This document shows, one piece after another, positions 7,513 through 15,160 of a stretch of DNA of 26,070 nucleotides (the first letter of the stretch is position 1; every line of letters begins with the position of its first letter). The notes under the pieces were generated by a model. That model was not told the DNA's origin and did no database searches. It saw only the letters and a program-made list of their open reading frames with translations. The stretch is from an uncultured Muribaculaceae bacterium (GTDB lineage: Bacteria > Bacteroidota > Bacteroidia > Bacteroidales > Muribaculaceae). The stretch spans positions 56,739 through 82,808 of the forward strand of contig CAJTRS010000003.1 in assembly GCA_910578805.1 (NCBI GenBank), given 5' to 3'. Made by a program: the position numbers and the translations under genes.

Positions 7513-8349
7513 ATGCCCCAGAACCGACCTCTGCAAATAGATGTAGCCACAGTGCTGCAACAAAAACTGCCGCGCCATTACCGATACATACCGCGCTTCA
7601 TCATAAAATGGATCGAACGCACCATCTGCCAGCGTCAGATGAACGAATTCCTGCGGCTCCACGGACATCTGCGCGATGCCGAAATATGCCGTGCGCTCAT
7701 AGACCACCTGCACATAAGTTACAGCACAGATGGCGAATACCGACTGCCTGCCGATCCACGGGTGATCATATCATGCAACCACCCCTTGGGGGGACTCGAC
7801 GGCATAATACTCATAGACCTGTTCACACGCCATTACGGCCGCAGGGTGCGCGTACTTGTCAATGACCTGCTCATGGCCGTGGAACCGCTCGGCGGTGTCT
7901 TCCTTCCCATCAACAAGCACGGACATCAGTCACGCGAAGCTTCCAGGGCCATCGACGAAGCATTTTCCGGCGATGATCCCATAATCATGTTTCCGGCCGG
8001 CTTGGTGTCACGTAAAGGCAAAAAAGGAGCCATAGCCGATCTCACCTGGCAGAAAACATTCATAAATAAAGCCATCAGATACCGGCGCGACATAATTCCG
8101 GCACATTTTAGCGGCACTAACTCAAAGTTTTTTTATAATTTTGCAAAGTTCAGGGCGCTTCTGGGCATAAAACTCAACATAGAAATGGTGAGACTGCCCC
8201 GTGAAATGTTTCTGAGCGAAGGCCGCTCCTACCGCATCAGTATCGGCGACCCGATAAACTGGCAGTCATTGCGCGGCGGGACAGCCGCTTCCGATGAGGC
8301 CATGCGGCTGCGCAGCATAACCTACGGACTCGTCTCCGGACGCAAGTAG
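7513..8349 (+). CDS. glsA: GlsA-like lysophospholipid/lyso-glycine-lipid O-acyltransferase (PlsC superfamily)
   Basis: 278 residues. The acyltransferase block I reads SCNHPLGGLDG, with His90 and Asp96 separated by five residues instead of the textbook HX4D, a form I associate with the Bacteroidetes GlsA/OlsA group. A later FPAGLVSRK (about 160-168) occupies the place of the EGTRS glycerol-phosphate-binding block. The immediately following gene is a GlsB-like N-acyltransferase, and this pair is known in Bacteroides to make glycine lipids: GlsB N-acylates glycine, and GlsA adds the second acyl chain. In Bacteroides the described order is glsB then glsA; here it is reversed. It acts at the inner membrane and is the first gene of a probable eight-gene operon. 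Generic 1-acylglycerol-phosphate acyltransferase is the alternative. Confidence 0.8.
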   Translation: MPQNRPLQIDVATVLQQKLPRHYRYIPRFIIKWIERTICQRQMNEFLRLHGHLRDAEICRALIDHLHISYSTDGEYRLPADPRVIISCNHPLGGLDGIILIDLFTRHYGRRVRVLVNDLLMAVEPLGGVFLPINKHGHQSREASRAIDEAFSGDDPIIMFPAGLVSRKGKKGAIADLTWQKTFINKAIRYRRDIIPAHFSGTNSKFFYNFAKFRALLGIKLNIEMVRLPREMFLSEGRSYRISIGDPINWQSLRGGTAASDEAMRLRSITYGLVSGRK

Positions 8350-8390
8350 CCCGCACCACAAAGAATAACCCCGGCAAGCACCGACCCCTC

Positions 8391-9332
8391 ATGAATGAAA
8401 GAATAATCGATCCCATAGATATCGGACTTATAGAATCCGAACTCACTGCCGACACACTTCTGCGACACACCAACAAAGGAGGCAACCACATCTACGTGGT
8501 GGAGGCCGACAAGGCACCCAATGTGATGCGCGAGATAGGCCGCCTGCGCGAGATAGCATTCCGTGCCGCCGGTGGAGGCACAGGAAAGGATTGCGACATA
8601 GACCTCTATGACACAATGACACCTCCATGCAGGCAGCTTATAGTATGGGACCCAGATTCGAAACTCATACTCGGAGGCTACCGGTTCATTACAGGCAGCA
8701 ATATAAGGATAAACCCTGACGGCACCCCGCGCATAGCCACCGCCCACATGTTCAGGTTTTCCGACCGTTTCATCAACGAATTTCTCCCCTCCACCATAGA
8801 ACTCGGACGCTCTTTTGTGAGGCTTGAATACCAGTCGTCAAGAGCCGGAGCCAAAGCGCTATATGTGCTTGACAACCTTTGGGACGGCCTGGGCGCGCTC
8901 ACTGTGATACACCCTGAGATCAGGTACTTCTTCGGCAAAGTGACCATGTATCCCAACTACTCCCGCGAGTGCCGCAACATGATCCTATATTTCCTCGAGA
9001 AGCACTTCCCGGACCGTGACAATCTTGTAACACCCATATCCCCCCTCCGCACCGACATGGACGTGGAGCGCATGGCCGCCATGTTTACAGGTAACTCTTT
9101 CGCCGACGACTACAAGACTCTCAACAAGGTCGTCAGAAGCTACGGACTCAACATACCGCCTCTGGTCAACGCCTACATGAGCCTGTCACCCTCCATGCGC
9201 ACATTCGGCACGGCCATCAATGATGAATTCGGCGATGTCGAGGAGACCGGAATTTTCATAGCATTCTCAGATATCCTCGAAGAGAAGAAAAAACGCCATA
9301 TAAGCACATTCACCCAGAATATCATACAATAA
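8391..9332 (+). CDS. glsB: GlsB-like N-acyltransferase (OlsB/hemolysin-type GNAT)
   Basis: 313 residues. It has the layout of OlsB/GlsB-type acyl-transferases: REIAFRAAGGGTGKDCDID near 55-70, then QLIVWDPDSKLILGGYRF, and IELGRSFVRLEYQ near 137-149. These proteins transfer a 3-hydroxy-acyl chain from acyl-ACP to the amino group of an amino acid, making lyso-ornithine or, in Bacteroides, lyso-glycine lipid. Glycine as substrate is inferred from the phylum, not from a visible residue. It follows the partner O-acyltransferase by 41 bases. The ATG at 8391 has no Shine-Dalgarno. Confidence in the family is high, in the exact substrate moderate. Confidence 0.83.
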   Translation: MNERIIDPIDIGLIESELTADTLLRHTNKGGNHIYVVEADKAPNVMREIGRLREIAFRAAGGGTGKDCDIDLYDTMTPPCRQLIVWDPDSKLILGGYRFITGSNIRINPDGTPRIATAHMFRFSDRFINEFLPSTIELGRSFVRLEYQSSRAGAKALYVLDNLWDGLGALTVIHPEIRYFFGKVTMYPNYSRECRNMILYFLEKHFPDRDNLVTPISPLRTDMDVERMAAMFTGNSFADDYKTLNKVVRSYGLNIPPLVNAYMSLSPSMRTFGTAINDEFGDVEETGIFIAFSDILEEKKKRHISTFTQNIIQ

Positions 9333-9365
9333 TCACCCCAGCATCATATCCACCCTTAATATCAT

Positions 9366-9920
9366 ATGACAGAAACATTCTCTCCATACCGCCACGGGGC
9401 GCGATGCGGATTACCGCTCGGATTATACATAGGCGCACTTTTCGTAGGCGCCGCCCTGTCCGGACGCATTCCCCTGCTCGGAATCATAGCTTTAGGCATG
9501 ATAGCCTGCGTACCGTTCTTAGCCTATCGCATTATCGGCAAAAGCATGGAATCATCGGGACGCACGGCACGTATATCCACACTGTGGCTATCGGGCATCG
9601 TGGCATTCGCCGGCGCGGCAGCCATAGCGGGTGCCATTATGATGATATATTTCCGATGGCTTGACCCCACATACATCTACGACCGTCTGTCGGAAGCCGC
9701 CACATTGTTTCTCAACAGCCCGTCGCCGGCCATGCAGCAGATGGCGCAGACCACACAGGCCATGATCGACGACAACAACATACCGACCGCGGGCGATTTC
9801 ACCATATCACTGATGTGGCTTATTACATTCTGCGGCACCATACTTTCAGGAATAATATCCCTCATATTACGGATCAGACACATTGTGCCCGACCACCGCG
9901 GGAAACTAACCAGACCCTAA
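9366..9920 (+). CDS. DUF4199-like integral membrane protein
   Basis: 184 residues with four probable membrane helices: about 17-34, 37-58, 74-96 and 146-167. Between helices 3 and 4 lies a loop with YFRWLDPTYIYDR and a Met/Gln-rich stretch (AMQQMAQTTQAM). This layout, and its place directly before a GT2 glycosyltransferase, matches DUF4199 proteins of Bacteroidales. Function is unknown. It lies 33 bases after glsB and 18 before the glycosyltransferase, inside the operon. Assignment to DUF4199 is from memory of the layout and should be checked by a profile search. Confidence 0.7.
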   Translation: MTETFSPYRHGARCGLPLGLYIGALFVGAALSGRIPLLGIIALGMIACVPFLAYRIIGKSMESSGRTARISTLWLSGIVAFAGAAAIAGAIMMIYFRWLDPTYIYDRLSEAATLFLNSPSPAMQQMAQTTQAMIDDNNIPTAGDFTISLMWLITFCGTILSGIISLILRIRHIVPDHRGKLTRP

Positions 9921-9938
9921 AACCCCAAGCCAATTCCG

Positions 9939-10895
9939 ATGGACATATCTATAGTCATACCCCTTTACAACGAAGCCGAATCACTGCCTGAACTCGAGCA
10001 GTGGATAGCCCGCGTCATGAAAGATAACGGATTCACTTACGAAATCCTGTTTATCAACGACGGCAGCACCGATGATTCATGGGAGGTGATAAAACGCCTC
10101 AGCCGGGAGAATCCATCGGTAAAAGGCATCTGCTTCAGACGTAACTACGGTAAATCGCCGGCACTCAACACAGGCTTCCTTCACGCCAAAGGAAAAGTGG
10201 TGATAACCATGGACGCCGACCTTCAGGACAGTCCCGACGAGATACCCGAACTATACCGCATGATCACAGCCGAAGGCTACGACTTGGTGAGCGGCTGGAA
10301 AAAGAAACGCTACGATCCGCTGTCGAAAACCATACCTACAAAACTATTCAATGCCGTGGCACGCAAGGTGAGCGGCATAAAGAACCTCCATGACTTCAAC
10401 TGCGGACTTAAAGCCTACCGCGGCAACGTGGTTAAACACATAGAAGTCTATGGCGACATGCACCGTTACATACCGTTTTTGGCCAAAAACGCCGGTTTCA
10501 ACAAGATCGGGGAGAAAGTGGTGCACCATCAGGCGCGTAAATACGGCAAAACCAAATTCGGGCTCGACAGATTTGTCAACGGATATCTCGATCTTGCCAC
10601 CCTGTGGTTCACCAACAAGTTCGGAGCCAAGCCAATGCACTTCTTCGGCCTGCTCGGAAGCCTGATGTTTGTGTTCGGTCTCATATCCACAGCAGTGGTA
10701 GGTATCATGAAACTTTATCACATGTATTCCGGACACGCCTACTCGTTAGTCACCGACTCCCCATACTTCTATCTGTCGCTCATACTCATGGTACTCGGCA
10801 CACAGCTGTTCCTCACCGGATTCATTGGCGAACTCATAGTGCGCAACTCACAGCGGCGCAACCATTACGAAATAGAAGAAGAACTCAACATATAA
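9939..10895 (+). CDS. GT2-family membrane glycosyltransferase (DPM1/GtrB/ArnC-like)
   Basis: 318 residues. The GT-A domain starts at once with IVIPLYNEAESL; the nucleotide-sugar residues are NDGSTDDS (Asp41), and the DXD site is MDADLQDSPDEIP (Asp92, Asp94). Two C-terminal membrane helices (about 232-255 and 271-296) fix it in the inner membrane. This architecture belongs to enzymes that move a sugar from a nucleotide donor onto polyprenyl phosphate. Which sugar is not visible. Its genomic pairing with the DUF4199 protein suggests they act together, for example in moving or modifying a lipid-linked sugar; this is inference. It is 7 bases before the nitroreductase gene. Confidence 0.9.
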   Translation: MDISIVIPLYNEAESLPELEQWIARVMKDNGFTYEILFINDGSTDDSWEVIKRLSRENPSVKGICFRRNYGKSPALNTGFLHAKGKVVITMDADLQDSPDEIPELYRMITAEGYDLVSGWKKKRYDPLSKTIPTKLFNAVARKVSGIKNLHDFNCGLKAYRGNVVKHIEVYGDMHRYIPFLAKNAGFNKIGEKVVHHQARKYGKTKFGLDRFVNGYLDLATLWFTNKFGAKPMHFFGLLGSLMFVFGLISTAVVGIMKLYHMYSGHAYSLVTDSPYFYLSLILMVLGTQLFLTGFIGELIVRNSQRRNHYEIEEELNI

Positions 10896-10902
10896 GTTAA
10901 TC

Positions 10903-11430
10903 ATGACCACACTACACGATATCCAGTCGCTCGCAATGCAGCGGTTTTCATGCCGCAGATACATATCTCGCGAAATTTCCGATGACACCCTGATCGGGCT
11001 GTTGGAATGCGCACGCATAGCCCCGTCGGCCTGCAACAAGCAGCCATGGCGTTTTGTAATCGTCAACACCCCGGAGCTGCGAAGCGAAATTCTCCGGAGC
11101 TATCCCCGCGAATGGCTCGAGAATGTTCCGGCATTCATAGTGGCCTGCGGTGACCATTCCGAGGCATGGCATAGAGCCGACGGCAAGGACCACACCGACA
11201 TTGACATAGCCATAGCGGTGGAGCACATATGCTTAGCGGCCACTGCCGCCGGACTGGGAACCTGCTGGATATGCAATTTCGATGCGGAGATTCTCGGTAA
11301 GGCTCTCAACTGCCCCGAACATATCGAACCGATAGCCATAATACCGGTGGCTTATCCCGACCCGGAATTACAGCAACCCGAGAAAAAACGCAAACCACTC
11401 GAAGAGATTGTGCGATGGGGAAAATTCTGA
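10903..11430 (+). CDS. Nitroreductase-family flavoprotein
   Basis: 175 residues, short form of the family. FMN-contact blocks are visible: QRFSCRRY near the N-terminus, ARIAPSACNKQPWRFV about residues 39-54, and the C-terminal AAAGLGTCWICNFD with IIPVAYPD. These enzymes use NAD(P)H and FMN to reduce nitro compounds, quinones or similar; the physiological substrate is unknown. Its stop lies 16 bases inside the next gene's reading frame, so translation of the two is probably coupled. Membership of an envelope-type operon is unusual for such an enzyme but its link is not obvious. Confidence 0.88.
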   Translation: MTTLHDIQSLAMQRFSCRRYISREISDDTLIGLLECARIAPSACNKQPWRFVIVNTPELRSEILRSYPREWLENVPAFIVACGDHSEAWHRADGKDHTDIDIAIAVEHICLAATAAGLGTCWICNFDAEILGKALNCPEHIEPIAIIPVAYPDPELQQPEKKRKPLEEIVRWGKF

Positions 11431-11912
11431 CCATAGCGGTCACCGGAGTCTCCGGCATGTTCTGCTGCAGCTGTAACTCCACCGGTTGTACCGACAACCA
11501 GAATTCGCTGCCGTTAGCCGGATTCTACGCCTACGACACAGAAAAATCCATCACGGTTAAAGGATTGGAAATCGGCGGAGTAGATGCACCTAACGACTCG
11601 CTTCTATATACCTCCGGACTATCGCTGTCGGAAATATACATGCCATTCCGCGCCAATCGTGACAACACAGCCTATTATTTCCATTACACTCAGGAAGGAC
11701 TCGATGACCCGTCCATGAACGATACGATCGCGTTCACATACACTTCGCAGCCATTCTTCGCATCGGAGGATTGCGGAGCCATGTACCGATACCGCATCAC
11801 CTCCATGAGCTACACAACACACATCATTGACTCCGTGGCCATAACCGACTCCCTGATCACCAACGTCAACACACAGCGCATAAAGATATTCCTGCGCACA
11901 GTCACCGAATAG
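11415..11912 (+). CDS. DUF6452-like small exported protein
   Basis: 165 residues. The N-terminus is short, hydrophobic and cysteine-rich (GMFCCSCNSTGCTDNQNSL), suggesting export and possible lipid anchoring at one of Cys17, 18 or 20, though no residue gives a textbook lipobox. The body contains NSLPLAGFY, DSLLYTSG, FRANRDNTAYYF and a C-terminal beta-rich end, matching what I recall of DUF6452 proteins that precede DUF6048 genes in Bacteroidales. Function unknown. It overlaps the nitroreductase by 16 bases and precedes the barrel gene by 6. Family assignment is by context and layout. Confidence 0.7.
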   Translation: MGKILTIAVTGVSGMFCCSCNSTGCTDNQNSLPLAGFYAYDTEKSITVKGLEIGGVDAPNDSLLYTSGLSLSEIYMPFRANRDNTAYYFHYTQEGLDDPSMNDTIAFTYTSQPFFASEDCGAMYRYRITSMSYTTHIIDSVAITDSLITNVNTQRIKIFLRTVTE

Positions 11913-11918
11913 CCCCGC

Positions 11919-12806
11919 ATGAAACACCTACACCTGCTGATACTCGCCATTGCCGTCATAGCAGCCGTAACCGACACTGCGGCCCAGCGCAGGATCACCC
12001 CTGTAGAACCCGCAAAAGGGGTTACAGGCGCTCCTAAAAATGAACCTGACAAAAAAGAGTTCGAGCGCTCCAATCTGGCCGAACGCAAGGACGCCACCGG
12101 CAACATTGTGCTTGTGGACACCGTATCGGGCACGGAATGGGTCGATACCACGGCAACAGTATCCACCAAGATGATCTATCCGCTGTGGGAATCCGTAAGT
12201 GTGGGACTGAACATATGGGACCCCGCCATGAGGATACTCGGACAGGAATACGGCGGTGCCGACATATGGGCAGAACTCAGCCTGCACAACCGATACAAAC
12301 CGATAGTGGAATTCGGACTGTCGTCGGCCGATATCACGCCCGACGGCATGAACTACACTTTCCGCTCCAAACTCGCCCCATACTTCAAACTCGGCTTCAA
12401 CTACAACATATTTTACAACAACAGTCCCGACTACCAGTTTACGGCAGGCGTGCGCTACGGCTTCACATCATTTGCCTATAGGGTTACCGATGTGAGTGTA
12501 GGCGGCGGATACTGGGACGATTCCACCTCATTCAACATACCGCGACAAAGTTGCACGGCAGGTTATTTCGAACTCGTGGCCGGGGTGAAAGTAATGATAG
12601 TCAAACACCTGTCATTAGGTTGGAACGTCAAATACCACTCCATACTCCACGAAAGCAAGGCTCCCTACGGAAAGCCCATGTATGTGCCGGGCTACGGCAA
12701 ACGCGGCAACCCGTTTACGGCAAGTTTCTCCATAATCTACACTTTCACGCTGAACAAGCCTGACACTTCACCGGTTAATACCGGAAACGACAGCGCTGGA
12801 CAATGA
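11919..12806 (+). CDS. DUF6048-like outer-membrane beta-barrel protein
   Basis: 295 residues with a clear signal peptide (MKHLHLLILAIAVIAAVTDTAAQ). A charged linker of about 50 residues follows. Next come alternating aromatic beta-strands such as SLHNRYKPIVEFGLSS, YFKLGFNYNIFYN, FTAGVRYGFTSFAYR and the final FTASFSIIYTFTL, consistent with a small outer-membrane barrel. The gene pair with the DUF6452-like protein six bases upstream is typical of Bacteroidales. No enzymatic motif is seen, and the cargo or role is unknown. The stop overlaps the SDR start by four bases (ATGA), so the SDR is translationally coupled. Confidence 0.75.
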   Translation: MKHLHLLILAIAVIAAVTDTAAQRRITPVEPAKGVTGAPKNEPDKKEFERSNLAERKDATGNIVLVDTVSGTEWVDTTATVSTKMIYPLWESVSVGLNIWDPAMRILGQEYGGADIWAELSLHNRYKPIVEFGLSSADITPDGMNYTFRSKLAPYFKLGFNYNIFYNNSPDYQFTAGVRYGFTSFAYRVTDVSVGGGYWDDSTSFNIPRQSCTAGYFELVAGVKVMIVKHLSLGWNVKYHSILHESKAPYGKPMYVPGYGKRGNPFTASFSIIYTFTLNKPDTSPVNTGNDSAGQ

Positions 12807-13540
12807 AGAAGATAATCATAATCGGAGCATCATCGGGCATAGGGGCACGCATTGCCTCCGACTATGCCCGCGCAGGTTGGCGTGTGGGCATAGCCGCACG
12901 TCGCGAAGACAGACTCAAGGAAATCAAATCGCTTTATCCGGACCGAATCGAGTATCTGACCATTGACGTAACATCGGACGATGCCGACAAAAGATTTTAC
13001 AGTCTGATAGAGCTTATTGACGGCATGGACGTACTTCTTTATGCCGCAGGTACAGGATATGTGGACACGGGCCTCGACGCTGTGCTGACAAATATAACCC
13101 TACAGACCAATGTAGCGGGATTTGCCCGCATCACAAATGCAGCATACAGATATTTCCGCGACACAGCCAACACCACACCGGGACAGATCGCGGCCATCAC
13201 CTCTGTTGCCGGCACAAAAGGTATAGGTATAGCTGCGGCCTACAGCGCATCGAAACGATTCGGCCGCACATACCTCGACGCCCTCGAGCAATTAGCCTAC
13301 ACCGAACATGTCAATGTTCGGTTCACAGACATACGTCCGGGCTTCGTACGCACACCCTTGCTCGATCCGTCCAAATCATACCCTATGATAATGAGTGTCG
13401 ATTATGTGGCACCACGCATAGAACGCGCCATAGCACGACGCCGGCGTGTAGCCGTGATCGACAGCCGTTGGCGCATAGCCGTGGCTCTGTGGCATGCCAT
13501 ACCGCGCATATTGTGGCGGCGCATCAATCTCAACCGATAA
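12803..13540 (+). CDS. Short-chain dehydrogenase/reductase (classical SDR)
   Basis: 245 residues. The NAD(P)-binding GASSGIG is at 8-14; AARREDR at 31-37, with Arg33-Arg34 after strand 2, suggests NADP(H) preference. Catalytic residues are all present: Asn103 (TNVAG), Ser134 (TSVAG), Tyr147 and Lys151 (YSASK). The substrate is not visible. The C-terminus is basic and hydrophobic (RWRIAVALWHAIPRILWRRINL), which could touch the membrane. It is the last gene of the eight-gene set, joined to the barrel gene by ATGA. Confidence 0.9.
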   Translation: MKKIIIIGASSGIGARIASDYARAGWRVGIAARREDRLKEIKSLYPDRIEYLTIDVTSDDADKRFYSLIELIDGMDVLLYAAGTGYVDTGLDAVLTNITLQTNVAGFARITNAAYRYFRDTANTTPGQIAAITSVAGTKGIGIAAAYSASKRFGRTYLDALEQLAYTEHVNVRFTDIRPGFVRTPLLDPSKSYPMIMSVDYVAPRIERAIARRRRVAVIDSRWRIAVALWHAIPRILWRRINLNR

Positions 13541-13565
13541 TAGCACCGATTACACTATTTTTCAG

Positions 13566-13574
13566 TAAATTTGC
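13566..13574 (+). promoter_or_regulatory. Putative -7 promoter element for rpiB
   Basis: TAAATTTG(C) matches TAnnTTTG exactly, 53 bases before the rpiB ATG, in the gap after the SDR gene. No TTTG at the -33 position. It suggests rpiB has its own promoter. Confidence 0.45.
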
Positions 13575-13626
13575 ACCAGTAATTCAAAATCACTACATAC
13601 ACCTAATCAAATCATATCCCTTAACC

Positions 13627-14076
13627 ATGACCATCATACGGCCTGACAAAAAAGTGGCAATGTGCAGTGACCATGCCGGTTTCGAATTGAAAAACGCCAT
13701 TATTGACTATCTCGGTGCCAAGGGCATAGCCACCGACGACTTCGGTACGTCAAGTTCCGAAAGCTGCGACTATCCCGACTTTGCCCACCCCTGCGCCATG
13801 GCCGTGGAAAGCGGCAAAGACTATCCCGGAATAGCCATGTGCGGTACCGGCAACGGCATAGCCATGACCCTCAACAAACACCAGGGCATACGCGCCGCCC
13901 TGTGCTGGACTCCCGAACTGGCACGTCTGGCACGCGAGCACAACGACGCCAATATCCTTGTACTCCCCGCACGCTTCATTGACAAAGACACCGCACTGAC
14001 CATAGTGGAGACATTTCTTTCAACCCCCTTTGAAGGTGGACGCCACGAACGCCGCATAGACAAAATCCCTCTCTGA
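13627..14076 (+). CDS. rpiB: Ribose-5-phosphate isomerase B
   Basis: 149 residues from the ATG at 13627. The open frame begins further upstream at 13468, but that portion covers the SDR gene and the promoter, so it is excluded. Active-site blocks: CSDHAGFELK (Asp15, His16) and CGTGNGIAMTLNK with Cys72, the catalytic base in RpiB, then GGRHERRIDKI at the end. It interconverts ribose 5-phosphate and ribulose 5-phosphate in the non-oxidative pentose phosphate pathway. In many Bacteroidales rpiB lies next to transketolase; here it stands alone between the SDR and a transporter. Confidence 0.95.
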   Translation: MTIIRPDKKVAMCSDHAGFELKNAIIDYLGAKGIATDDFGTSSSESCDYPDFAHPCAMAVESGKDYPGIAMCGTGNGIAMTLNKHQGIRAALCWTPELARLAREHNDANILVLPARFIDKDTALTIVETFLSTPFEGGRHERRIDKIPL

Positions 14077-14145
14077 CAACCCCGGCGGCACACTCGCGGC
14101 CGTCAATATCCAGTCGGGAGAGCACCGGGATTAACATTTATTTTG

Positions 14146-14154
14146 TAATTTTGC
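14146..14154 (+). promoter_or_regulatory. Putative -7 element touching the transporter start codon
   Basis: TAATTTTG(C) matches TAnnTTTG exactly and ends only four bases before the ATG at 14158. If this is the real promoter, the transcript would start at or beside the ATG. No matching -33 TTTG is seen. Confidence 0.4.
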
Positions 14155-14157
14155 ATT

Positions 14158-15075
14158 ATGAACGGTCCGCAATTCCGACAACTGTTGAAACCATGGATAC
14201 TTCCCATAGCCATGGTCATGGGATTTTTGTGCCACAACCTTATCGGCTATGTGTCTTTTCTTACACAATGGCTGATATTCCTGATGCTTTTTATCACTTT
14301 CTGTCGCATCGACCCCAAAGAAATACGCCTCAGTCCCATGCTTTTCATGCTTCTGACCGTACAGGTGATCGGAGCGTTGCTTCTCTACTTCGCAATATCA
14401 CCGCTGAGTACCGATGTGGCGCAAGGAGTGTTCATATGCGTGTTCTGCCCCACAGCCACAGCCGCACCAGTAATCACGGCGGCCCTCGGCGGCTCTCTGC
14501 CAAGAGTGGTGGCCTACTCTCTGCTCAGCAACATCACCGTGGCCATATTAGCGGCGCCTCTGCTTGCAGCCATAGGCGGATCGGCAATAGGGATAATCGA
14601 TTCGGGGCTCCTCATAGGAGCCAAAGTGTTTCCTTTGATAATCATACCTCTTATAGCCGCACTGGCTCTCCGGGCTGTATCACCAAAAGTCCACCGCGCA
14701 GTCGGGTCGCGTCAGGCATTGTCGTTTTATCTGTGGGCGGTGGCCATAATCATAGCCGTGGGCAATTCGGTGGAATTCATACTCCGCGAACCGGCTTCAA
14801 AGATACCCGAAATCATATTGATAGCCGTAGCCGCCGGCGCGGTGTGCTTCCTCCAGTTCTTCATAGGACGAAGAATCGGAGCCCGATACGGCGACAAAGT
14901 ATCGGCCGGACAGGGATTGGGACAGAAAAATACGGTCTTGGCCATATGGTTTGCCCTTACATACCTCAATCCCATAGCCTCCGTAGGTCCGGCGGCCTAC
15001 ATAGCCTGGCAAAACACCCTCAACTCCTACCTGCTCTACAGACACCAGAAAAATACGGTTATAAAAAGGTCATAG
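14158..15075 (+). CDS. Bile acid:sodium symporter family (BASS-type) transporter
   Basis: 305 residues with about nine or ten membrane helices. Features of the BASS/ACR3-like fold are visible: FCPTATAAPVITAALGG (about 100-116) with the proline/threonine pair of the first crossing segment, and SNITVAILAAPLL after it. QGLGQKNTVLAIWFA near 260 matches the second one. It is an inner-membrane, probably Na+-driven, carrier of an organic anion; in non-host-associated relatives the substrates include keto-acids or pantoate, so bile acid transport itself is not implied. The ATG at 14158 is directly behind a -7 element, and Met19 (IAMVMGF) is an alternative start that would shorten helix 1. Confidence 0.82.
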   Translation: MNGPQFRQLLKPWILPIAMVMGFLCHNLIGYVSFLTQWLIFLMLFITFCRIDPKEIRLSPMLFMLLTVQVIGALLLYFAISPLSTDVAQGVFICVFCPTATAAPVITAALGGSLPRVVAYSLLSNITVAILAAPLLAAIGGSAIGIIDSGLLIGAKVFPLIIIPLIAALALRAVSPKVHRAVGSRQALSFYLWAVAIIIAVGNSVEFILREPASKIPEIILIAVAAGAVCFLQFFIGRRIGARYGDKVSAGQGLGQKNTVLAIWFALTYLNPIASVGPAAYIAWQNTLNSYLLYRHQKNTVIKRS

Positions 15076-15160
15076 CTATAAAAAACGGTTTTAACCAAAA
15101 AACTTTAACATACCCACAGCGTTAAATTCATATATAGGACACGACAAATACACCCATGAC

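Noticed and set aside
7399..7713. Upstream extension of the MptE-like frame by 105 residues
   Set aside because: It crosses the promoter elements and overlaps glsA in antisense; the ATG at 7398 fits the family start and the -7 element.
13468..13626. Upstream extension of the rpiB frame
   Set aside because: It overlaps the SDR gene end and the promoter; RpiB homologs begin near the ATG at 13627.
14151..15125. 324-residue plus-strand frame overlapping the BASS transporter in another frame
   Set aside because: His/Ser/Arg-rich composition with no domains; the transporter frame has clear membrane helices.
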